A DNA stretch of 64,000 nucleotides. Source: Hermatobates lingyangjiaoensis. Taxonomy: Eukaryota > Arthropoda > Insecta > Hemiptera > Hermatobatidae. A model generated the notes under the pieces. It ran no database searches. It had not been told where the DNA came from and saw nothing but the letters and a program-made list of their open reading frames with translations. The stretch is taken from positions 124,001-188,000 of the forward strand of contig JAPFBL010000572.1 of assembly GCA_026182355.1 (NCBI GenBank), given 5' to 3'. Of the stretch, positions 55,612 to 63,285 are shown in pieces (within the stretch, counting starts at the first letter, position 1; each line of letters begins with the position of its first letter). Both the position numbers and the translations under genes were made by a program.

Positions 55612-55640
<29 letters not shown>
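55500..55640 (+). pseudogene. PLE ORF N-terminal fragment ending at (TA)n
   Basis: Downstream of the ribozyme: LINILQRLDEGKKKVFRNLE, KLVKKMTSAKYGQLFNE, then (TA)n at 55612-55640. It aligns in style with the other N-terminal fragment (LLKKVVNAESALLFNN), both stopping right after an LFN motif. The ATG at 55465 overlaps the ribozyme and may not be the real start. Confidence 0.6.
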
Positions 55641-55645
<5 letters not shown>

Positions 55646-55820
55646 CGATGTTGACCAATGGGAGTAGAGTTACATGTCCATGCGTAAGGTCCCAGTTGCC
55701 CGCTGCTCAGCAAAAAGCCTTTGCGTTCTGCCAATAGGTATAGAGGTTGCACAGTCCCTCTGCACAAATCATATTCCTTTCTCCGGACAACTCATAGAAA
55801 ACTATATATATATATATATA
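55641..55820 (-). mobile_element. Unassigned repeat between (TA)n tracts, possible PLE fragment
   Basis: GC-richer 150 bases with minus reading LSGERNMICAEGLCNLYTYW then QNAKAFC; EGLCN may echo the KEGDC part of the GIY-YIG region. Weak. Confidence 0.3.
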
Positions 55821-55927
55821 TATAGCAGATTCAATAATATATCGACTATTTGATAGGATAGGTGTGTTCTCTAATCGATATTCGACCAATTTTCTAGGAT
55901 AAAAAATTGACCGAATCCCGATTAGAG

Positions 55928-56000
<73 letters not shown>
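55821..56000. mobile_element. PLE family G terminal inverted remnants with (CA)n and (TA)n
   Basis: GTGTGTTCTCTAATCGATAT at 55861 and CGATTAGAGAACACAC at 55918 are complements (family G ends, same as 54195-54512), also TTTTCTAGGATAAAAAATTG. Only about 65 bases remain. (CA)n 55929-55967 grows out of the GAACAC end, then (TA)n to 56001. Confidence 0.65.
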
Positions 56001-56001
<1 letters not shown>

Positions 56002-56005
<4 letters not shown>

Positions 56006-56690
56006 ATTGTTAGAAATAAGGCAAATTTGGTTGAAACTTGCTTCTTTATAAGTTTTTTCACATTTTCCAAATACGATTCTTATTAAATTTCCACAGTACA
56101 TAATATATTATCAATCGTCGACATGTTAAATGAATCTATATTTCTACTCCCTTCCCTGGATAGCATACCATAATGAACTTGTTCTGTGTGTTTTCTAGGG
56201 GCTCTACATATCTGGTGCATAGTGAGTCTCCTAGAAAATGTAGTGCTAGTTATTCCCATGTATGAGTGTTTGTAGATGTCACCACCCTTATAATGACATT
56301 TGTACTCATACACCAGATTTGTTTCTTTCATTGGAGAGTACGTGCAGTGGTTATTATTAGTCATAAAATGGCTGTTGATACGTGACCAGAGAAACTATAA
56401 ACGTTGGTGTTTTTCATTTATGTTGTTTTTTATAGTCTTTTTGTACACTTTTATCCATTTTTTGCTTGTCTGAATATTGGTTTCCATACTATATCCTATG
56501 TATTGTTCCAGCTGTTCCTCTAATTTCTGTTCTTGTTTTCCATCTTTTGTCTAAATTTTCCCTCAGCATGTTGCCAAAATATTCATTAGAATTGCCATTG
56601 TTTATAAATGCCTGTCTTTTCTTGTTGATGTTCATATTGACAATCTTTCAGTTTGAATCCATTTTGTAGGTCCTGTGTATCAGGGCTTTT
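56002..56690 (-). pseudogene. PLE ORF fragment with GIY-YIG domain, minus strand
   Basis: In minus sense from about 56690: a linker AFINNGNSNEYFGNMLRENL then DKRWKTR, followed after breaks by TNLVYEYKCHYKGGDIYKHS and YMGITSTTFSRRLTMHQI (VY…YMG of GIY-YIG with the conserved Arg), and SFNMSTIDNILCTVEI (Glu near the end). The open part is 56083-56364. Separate family from the 51-53 kb dimer. Truncated at the 5' side, several stops upstream. Confidence 0.75.
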
Positions 56691-56734
56691 ACTGTTGAGT
56701 CTTTGTAGCGTTGCCGGAACTTGGTTGATTTTGA

Positions 56735-57005
56735 AAAAGTGGTTAATTTAACTTTAGAGAATTACTTGAATCAATATTTCGAGACGCAGTTTGTCGTCAC
56801 GAAGGGACTAGAAGAGAAAAAGAAGAAAAAGAAACGGTACGATCTTTCAGATGAACGGTGCAGATCGAAGTGAAATATGACTGGACTAGAACGATCGTAC
56901 TTCTCTTCTCTTATAGTCTCTTCCTGATGACGAACTGCTGTCTGAAATATTGATTCCAGTAAGTGTCTCGTCTTTTTATGCGTTGCTTACTATTTAACAA
57001 TTACT
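56735..57005. mobile_element. PLE D-like head-to-head pair
   Basis: Left ACTTGAATCAATATTTCGAG with GTCGTCACGAAGGGACTAGA, right TATAGTCTCTTCCTGATGAC with GAAATATTGATTCCAGTAAG; centre CGATCTTTCAGATGAACGG / AACGATCGTAC. Plus core 56924-56947: CTGATGA, C, GAACTGCTGTCT, GAAATATTG. Minus core lost C and U (CGTGACGA). Confidence 0.7.
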
Positions 57006-57049
57006 AATTTGTCCGGTTTGTACGTTTCTATATTACATAGAAACTATAT

Positions 57050-57335
57050 ATATATTTAATATATATATAAAATATTTAATCAAAATAAACTTGATATAAT
57101 AGATGGATTAATTTAACCACAATGAAATTTCAAAAATTGTTTCATTGTGGTAAATTAATCCCATTATTATAAAAAAATAATATATAAGAAACATAGAAAA
57201 TTGAAACAAAAAATTGATGCTCTGACAACTTCACATTTTCATCAGGAAACAATTCACACACAAACAACACAACACACACATATTATATATTTAATATTTA
57301 TATAATATATATATATATATATTGTGTTAAACTGA
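57050..57335. repeat. (TA)n-flanked short palindrome and PLE-like remnant
   Basis: ATTAATTTAACCACAATGAA at about 57106 and TTCATTGTGGTAAATTAAT at 57142 form a stem with a short loop. 57225-57250 in minus sense has CCTGATGAAAATGTG… resembling a CUGAUGA core without GAAA. Confidence 0.5.
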
Positions 57336-57750
57336 ATTGCCTTCGTCAAACATACCTTTCTTTTAACAGCATTTTTCTACAAAAAAAAAATTATTAGCTT
57401 ACTGTTATGTTTACATACTTGTTCGATGAAAATAGTTTGTTTTGTGATGGTTTGAAAATTTTTCTGAAGATGGTTTGGTAGACAGCCGAAACATGTCAAA
57501 TGTTAGTTAATAAATAATGATGGCCAACCAAAGTTTTGCTAAATGAAGTTTTTGAAGATGATTTGAAATTATCGTATCTAGAAAATTTTTTTTCCAGATA
57601 CGATAGATATCTATTTTTTCGAAAAAAATTTTTGTATCTAGAAAATACGAAAAACTGCTCAAAAGAAAGGTATGTTTGACTAAGGCAATTCAGTTTAACA
57701 CACTTGGTATAAAAGAACGTCTGCTCTCTATTTATACTAATATATATATA
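57336..57750 (+). mobile_element. PLE end with ribozyme and ORF N-terminal fragment
   Basis: Ribozyme 57461-57500, then a palindromic interior (CGTATCTAGAAAATTTTTTT at 57572 and GTATCTAGAAAATACG at 57632), then ATGACTAAGGCAATTCAGTT coding TKAIQFNTLGIKERLLSIYT into (TA)n at 57739. The left outer block GAATTGCCTTCGTCAAACAT (57334) mirrors TGTTTGACTAAGGCAATTCA (57672), so this is again an inverted pair. Confidence 0.65.
57461..57500 (+). ncRNA. Hammerhead-like ribozyme
   Basis: UUU/AAA stem I, CUGAAGA (57464-57470), spacer U, GG…CC stem II (GGUUUGGUAGACAGCC, loosely paired), GAAA (57488-57491), ACAUGU, C57497 at the cleavage position. Confidence 0.55.
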
Positions 57751-57784
57751 TATATAATACGGTACTGTTTTCCTGACCACAAAA

Positions 57785-58450
57785 TATTAACAAACAATTT
57801 CTTTTTCTCGGAGTTTGTTCAGGGTAAACATATGACTAATCACTCTTTGCCAACGTCGTCTTTATTTCAAGACGTCATCAGGGCTATAAACTAACAAAAG
57901 AACAATAAACAATGGACATTGGTCATTTGTACTCTGACGAAGACCGCATTATACAAATTGAAAAAAAGAACTTACTGAAGGCTGGGTTCTGTTACATTAC
58001 AACAAACTTAACTGTCATCATGTGTGTTCGATCATTGATTATTGATTTCACGTGTTTTATGTAGTACAATCATATGATATATACAATTTATACATATACA
58101 CATATTATAATATACATTATTATAATACTGTATCCACCATATATTGATCTACAATACAATTATAATACGATTATTATTACAAAGAGCAATACACAAATAT
58201 AAACGGATAACATTGCATCTTACAGACTACAAATTTATCGGATGGATCCGGTCTGTCAGGATAAATTTAATGAGACCAAGCACGTTGTAGGCGCAAGTTC
58301 TTTTTTTCAATTTGTCTTATGATGTTTCTAAAGTAGAAATGACACAATGCATTGTTTTGTTTTTTTGTTAGTTTATAGCCCTGAGGATTGTCTTGAAATA
58401 AAGACGAAACGTTAGCAAAAAGGTGTCCCATTATATTTACTCCTGAGACG
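57785..58450. mobile_element. PLE head-to-head pair, family with GAAACGTTAGC end
   Basis: Minus end near 57845-57900 (TTTGCCAACGTCGTCTTTAT, TTTCAAGACGTCATCAGGGC, TATAAACTAACAAAAGAAC) mirrors 58360-58425 (TTTTTGTTAGTTTATAGCCC, TGAGGATTGTCTTGAAATAA, GACGAAACGTTAGCAAAAAG). Plus core 58381-58409: CTGAGGA, TT, GTCTT/AAGAC, GAAA, ACGT, T. Minus core lost two bases of GAAA. The 450-base interior contains family A-like pieces (GTACTCTGACGAAGACCGCA at 57929). Confidence 0.75.
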
Positions 58451-58509
58451 GATTACTCCAAGAAATTTGAGTCTGTAAGTGTTTGTTTCCCTACTTTATA
58501 TGTTGCTAT

Positions 58510-58700
58510 TTGTTAATACTCGATTATATATATATATATATATATATATTATACACTATAATTTTTTTTATCTGAGGTTTGGTCTAGCTTCAATAATTCA
58601 ACACCTTTAAGCCGACGTTTCGTCTGCTAGACCAAACCTCGATAAAAAAGAAAAATAGTGTTAAATATATGTGGTCGAGATAAGGAATACATTCGTATAT
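58510..58700. mobile_element. Short palindromic repeat between (TA)n tracts
   Basis: TCTGAGGTTTGGTCTAGC at 58570 and GCTAGACCAAACCTCGAT at 58637 flank TTTAAGCCGACGTTTCGTCT. In minus sense AGACGAAACGTCGGC is the GAAAC-ACGU-C part of a PLE ribozyme end. (TA)n at 58524-58548 and 58696-58706. Confidence 0.6.
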
Positions 58701-59440
58701 ATATATTATACATACATAATCCTTTAATGAATTACAAACTTACTATTTTAATTTCATATGTTTGAAATGACAATATATATTTAGAAGTTAATTATTTCCC
58801 GAAAGTACTATTTGAAGTGAATTGTTAAAAAATTGACTTTGGTTGATGAAAATGTAAATTTATCTTGCGCAAAAATGTATGTTTTATTTGGAAACGGAAT
58901 TCAATTGATTTGCAAGAATGGTAATCAATGGAAAATTTTGTATGTTGATATGTATTGACCAAAATTATTTATATAACCTACACTGTTTATTTAATCACTT
59001 ATGTATTAACAGGAGAACATTTCTGATGTAGTTTAGTATTGAAATAAACTGGATTTAATCCTGACTCTTGAAAATTAAAATTATTTTAATGAAATTCTAA
59101 AGAAATCTTTAACAAAAAGTAAAAATTTAGTGGAATCTGAAACATCCCTTTTTTTGGATTATTACAATATATTGTAATGATGGCTAATTGATTACGATAA
59201 TCACATGAAATCTTTTAATATGAATAAAAAAAAACATATATTGTTTGTATGTTTATAATGTATGTTCAAGAAAGAAACATATCCTGAAGTTAAAAAAAGA
59301 TGTTGATATTACTGTATAGATTTTGAACATTTACCACAGGAGCTATAAAGAAAACTTAATACTAAAATTGTTGGACTTTTTAAAAGGCGGTGCGGAATAT
59401 AGAAATTCGTATGAAGAAAACGTATTCAATTGTTACTTAC
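58701..59440. other. No recognisable feature
   Basis: AT-rich, non-coding by eye. Confidence 0.35.
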
Positions 59441-59600
59441 ATGTGTCGCTGAAGGATGCTATTGAATACTGAAGAAAAAGCTGTGATGCTGTTTTAGAAT
59501 CAGTAAACGTCGTGTCCATTGTTATGTCAGAAGCCTCCGGCGGTCACTGGCTAAGGGTTATCGCAGGCTCATCAGTATTCCTGGTTCAACAAACTCAATA
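59441..59600 (-). other. Candidate 5' exon of the F-box/LRR gene
   Basis: Minus-sense GC-richer block (AGCCAGTGACCGCCGGAGGC side at about 59530-59560) ending in a perfect donor, ACAT|GTAAGTA (GT at 59440-59439). It contains an ATG at 59519-59517 that opens 26 codons (MDTTFTDSKTASQLFLQYSI and on) to the donor, in phase 1. Spliced to the acceptor at 43348 this frame would continue CLWILTDF and stop (TGA) inside the F-box coding exon, overlapping the F-box ATG in another frame; it would act as an upstream ORF. The link to the F-box gene is inferred from strand and position only. It could instead be the first exon of a different gene. Confidence 0.4.
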
Positions 59601-59784
59601 ACTAGGTCAGTCAGACACTCTCTTTAGTATCAGTATTTTCTTTCAATAGGTATTTTGATAACAATAAAAAACAATCAGTAATTGGTTTTTAAAACTATTT
59701 AACATATCAGATTAAATACTATAATGGGTAATACCTAACAAACTTAGTCAAATATAGTTAATGGGTTAGTTCCACTGAGGTTAG

Positions 59785-60205
59785 TAATATTAGAATTAGT
59801 AATAATACATTCCGTCATACCTCGTAAAGTCTCTGAAAAGCTCGACCGGTTTCGGGTCCGTCTGGATCCCATCTTCAAGAGCACCTAACTGACTGTAAAT
59901 GTTGTGTTCCTATAACCTACCTACGAGTATATATAGCATCTACATTGTGTAATCAGTGTTGTGTGTGTAGTTAATTTTTTTTTTTTAAACATAGCAATTA
60001 AAGAAATAGGGGAAAAAAATTAACTACACATACAACACTGATTACACAATGTAGATGCTATATATAGGTAGGTTATAGGAAAACAACATTCACAGTCAGT
60101 TAGGTGCTCTTGAAGATGGGCTCCAGACGGACCCGAAACCGGTCGAGCTTTTCAGAGACTTTACGAGGTATGACGGAATGTAATATTACTAATTCTAATA
60201 AAACT
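59785..60205. mobile_element. PLE family E head-to-head pair, near-perfect palindrome
   Basis: Left arm about 59785-59985, right arm 60015-60205. GTCATACCTCGTAAAGTCTC, AAAAGCTCGACCGGTTTCGG, TAGGTGCTCTTGAAGATGGG and the ATAGCATCTACATTGTGTAA block all appear on both sides as complements; the spacer is a poly-T/poly-A turn at 59968-60016. The arms are so alike that insertion or homogenisation must be recent. Confidence 0.88.
60106..60148 (+). ncRNA. Hammerhead-like RNA with U in place of the first core C (family E)
   Basis: Stem I GCUC (60106-60109)/GAGC (60145-60148), UUGAAGA (60110-60116) where CUGAAGA is expected, spacer U, stem II GGG/CCC, GAAA (60135-60138), self-complementary ACCGGU, C60144 at the cleavage position. 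The C-to-U change recurs in the other family E copies (15337). C3 is normally essential, so activity is doubtful. Confidence 0.45.
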
Positions 60206-60305
60206 TAGTCACTTCTAAATTGTATACGATGTACTTTACGAGGTATGACGGAATGTATACCTCGTAATAAAACTTAGTCACTTGTAAATTGTATACGATG
60301 TATTA
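60160..60305 (+). repeat. 75-bp tandem duplication at the family E end
   Basis: TTTACGAGGTATGACGGAAT to GTATACGATGTAC at 60160-60234 and again from 60235, where ATATTACTAATTCT is replaced by TATACCTCG, so the second unit is shorter (~66 bases). Confidence 0.75.
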
Positions 60306-60479
60306 AAACGCATTTTTTTTGTAGATAGTGTGTTTTCCTCTTGCAAACAGTAGTACGCTGACGTATGAGCAAGTGTGCAGTACACAACTACTATTACTAA
60401 CACAGAACAAATTTTAAATTTTTGAATACATTTAAAATTTAGTCATAAAATTCTGGTAAGTTAATATATTATGAATTAT

Positions 60480-60522
<43 letters not shown>

Positions 60523-61770
60523 TATTTCAGCTCTTAAGGGCAGTTTACGTAGTCATTTGACGATTTGATATTGGGTCTTTCGTAGCTACCGATACTAATC
60601 GTGAAGATAAAGAAATATATTTAAATGAATTAATTAATAATATATTAATTAACAAAGAAATGTACACCACTTGTCTGATGTCTTATTTATCATATGCGCT
60701 GACATTTGAAATTCTATTTTATACCAATAAGATACCATTTGAAGGGAAAAACTTTGGGTTTATATGCAGTTGTAACTATTATACAGGTTAGGAAATAGCC
60801 TCTAACTATCCAGTATACCATTATCGAAAAAAAAACTGATTGATCTACAACCATATTGAGCATATAGTCAAAAACTTATTTTTTGGTAAAATAGCATTCT
60901 GAGCAAATTCAAACAACCACAACTGCGTAAGAAAATAAATAATGATTTATAAAATATATTTGAATTTTCTATTTTCATAAATCGACTTGATTTAAACCAA
61001 GATTATATGTTCTTATTTAATTTATTTTATCAAATTAGATCGTTAGCTTTTCTCTTTAATGTAAATTATTTCAGAAAAAACATTTTTCTTTTTTTGACAA
61101 AAGGTACTATTATGAACGTACAGTTGTAAAATAATGTAAATCTTCACTTCAGTATGGATATTTTTGGTTTATTATCATAAAACGAAAGATGCTTTTACAT
61201 TCTGTCCTACGAAAAAAAGAATCATAATTTCTTTGTTTCTGAATATTTTATTTTAATTTTTAGATAGAATTTTGATTTTCAACGTCATCATTTGGAGATA
61301 AACTAGCAAGAAATGAGCCATCATTGTACAGTAGTGTTTTGAATCTTATGGGTTAATTTCGGAAACGCAGCTTTCTCATTGTTTAAATTTCATTGTCAGA
61401 GATATAATATGCAAAAATATGATACGAGTGACAGTTGTCAGGAACAGGATGCAGTTTATTGGCATTCTACGATTTGAATATATAAATATTACTGTAAGAT
61501 TTATTGAATAGTGATCCTGGTTTATTTGAAAAGATTATCAAGTCAGACAAAACGGACTTTTATCTTCATGACTTTTATCAATAAACAAAACTAAAAGTCT
61601 TTAGGCATCTGAGAATCATAATCTGATATATGGGCACCAAATGCAACTGGCAAACATATACTGTATGGAGAAACAATAGGACCAACAATTAAGGTCCAAC
61701 TGGGGATTTCATATAATAATAATTACAGTTTCTGGATACATGTATAGATGAAATGACTACAACTCAGACA
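60306..61770. other. No supported gene
   Basis: AT-rich, with (TA)n at 60486-60520. Confidence 0.35.
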
Positions 61771-61774
61771 TAGA

Positions 61775-61880
61775 AACAGGCATAACTCACTTCTATATTT
61801 TGACGATCTTTGTCATCAGGAGGTGAAGAGTCCTGCAAGAAGACCGGCCGGTGAATCATTTTATTATTTATGCATATATT
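61775..61880 (-). mobile_element. PLE family D end, left half of a split pair
   Basis: CATAACTCACTTCTATATTT, GACGATCTTTGTCATCAGGA and GGTGAAGAGTCCTGC. Its inverted partner lies at 62160-62285, beyond another PLE pair inserted between them. Core: CTGATGA kept, GAAA changed to CAAA. Confidence 0.7.
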
Positions 61881-61889
61881 TAGTGTGCA

Positions 61890-61932
<43 letters not shown>

Positions 61933-62155
61933 TTTTATATATGGATCAAACCACAATAAGAAATGGGAAAACAATACTAAGATCTTTCAACCGTAACAAG
62001 CGGTCTTCATCAGAGTCAAAAACCCAACTGTGATGAAGACCGCTTGTTACGGTTGAAAGATCTTAGCCTTTTTTCCCATTTCATATTGTGGTATGATCAT
62101 TGATTGTTATTTAACGTGTTTATGTGAAATCTTTATATATATATATATATATATA
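61890..62155. mobile_element. PLE family A pair nested inside another pair
   Basis: Between (TA)n at 61892-61920 and 62134-62158. Minus core 61985-62013 intact: CTGATGA, spacer A, GACCG/CGGTT, GAAA, AGATCT, T. Plus core 62030-62058 has GTGATGA. Right end ATTGTGGTATGATCATTGAT. Confidence 0.8.
61976..62017 (-). ncRNA. Hammerhead-like ribozyme (family A)
   Basis: GACU/AGUA partial stem I, CUGAUGA, spacer A, GACCG/CGGUU stem II, GAAA, AGAUCU, U. Differs from 42152-42194 at the variable core position (U instead of C). Confidence 0.58.
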
Positions 62156-62159
62156 TATA

Positions 62160-62288
62160 CTGCCCTGTCTTCCTGCGGGACTCTTCGCTCTTCGCTCTTC
62201 ACACCTCCTGATGACGACGATGGTCGAAATATCGATGTGAGTTATGTCTGTGTCTTTCTGTGTGTGTCCTTCGTTTTGAATTTATTTT
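62160..62288 (+). mobile_element. PLE family D end, right half of the split pair
   Basis: GCGGGACTCTTCGCTCTTCG, then core 62208-62229: CTGATGA, C, GAC/GTC, GAAA, ATAT, C, then GATGTGAGTTATGTCTGTG. It mirrors 61775-61880. The open frame 62093-62314 is chance. Confidence 0.7.
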
Positions 62289-62400
62289 ATATATATATAA
62301 CTGAAAATGGCTAATTGGGATTCAATCAGATTCTTCCAATCAAACTCTCAATTTTATTCCAAATCTTTTATGAAAGGGCTACAATATACAGAAAAAAAAT
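62289..62400 (-). mobile_element. PLE family G end, single arm
   Basis: CTAATTGGGATTCAATCAGA, CCAATCAAACTCTCAATTTT, ATTCCAAATCTTTTATGAAA in minus sense match the family G end, with the GAAAC part lost. Starts after (TA)n at 62287-62298. Confidence 0.5.
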
Positions 62401-62511
62401 GAATACATTTTAAGAGAAACAGACGAAGTAGATTATAACAAATTATTTATGAATAATCAATTGTATTAGAACTTACATGGTCCAGAATTGATTTTTGTTT
62501 TTATATATATA

Positions 62512-62890
62512 TCTTCTAAATATATAAAGACCGTGAGTTTGTTTGTTTGTTCACTTATTTTCCGTGGAGATAAAGACCTGAAATTAAATATGTATTATTC
62601 ATTACCTAAATAATCTTAAATGAAAGAAAATTATCACTATATTCCCAAAATTGGAGCCAGGGTAGCAGGTATCTTGTGTTTTCACCGATGACAATAGTGC
62701 AAATGTATTATATATAAATGCAAAAAAAAAAATTTTAATTTAATATTTGCTTAATATAAATACTGGTAATAAACTAAAGGCATAGATAATCGGCGCGCTC
62801 GCCGATGACAATAATGAAAATGTATTACGTATATATAAATGTAACAAAAAAAAATATTTTTATTTTAAAATTTGCGAAAAATAAACACTT
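62512..62890 (+). mobile_element. Helitron-like fragment with internal tandem repeat
   Basis: TCTTCTAAATATATAAAGAC, CGTGAGTTTGTTTGTTTGTT and GTGGAGATAAAGACCTGAAA, then two ~125-base units (ACCGATGACAATAGTGCAAA / GCCGATGACAATAATGAAAA, each with TATATAAATG and a long A run, then TAATAAACTAAAGGCATAG). Same layout as 49655-50105. Confidence 0.6.
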
Positions 62891-62895
62891 GTAGG

Positions 62896-63285
62896 CAGTG
62901 GCGTACCTAGAACTTTTGCCGCCCGGGGCAATCTCCAGTTTGCCTCCCTTTCTACTATAAGTTAATCAAATAGTGGTTTTTATAAATTAATACACATAAA
63001 TAAATTATTAAGTTATTTAATCAATACTAATTAATACACAGAGTAAATTTTTTAGACATATTTGTATGTACTCGTAAACATATTTATATAATATCTACTC
63101 TTCTAGTTTTCATACTAGTAAAATCGTCTATAATGCTCTCAAAATTTATTTATTTGTAATTTTTGTTCTATTGACAACATTGCAAGATTTTGGTCTTAAT
63201 TGTCATTGTAGAAGAAGATAATTTTTTATCAACTTCAATTTTGGAAGCTTCTTTCGCAACTTGCGACACTGATTGAAATTGTTAA
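62896..63285. mobile_element. hAT-like element, left end
   Basis: Starts CAGTGGCGTACCTAGAACTT then GCCGCCCGGGGCAA, a common hAT-type MITE terminus, similar in kind to 30055-30715. The right terminus is not visible because the sequence degrades after 63285. Confidence 0.55.

Noticed and set aside
28838..60205. Inverted repeats as terminal inverted repeats of DNA transposons
   Set aside because: The pairs are flanked by (TA)n without target duplications of fixed length, arms vary in length, some arms contain PLE ORF ends and ribozyme cores oriented outward, so PLE head-to-head pairs fit better.
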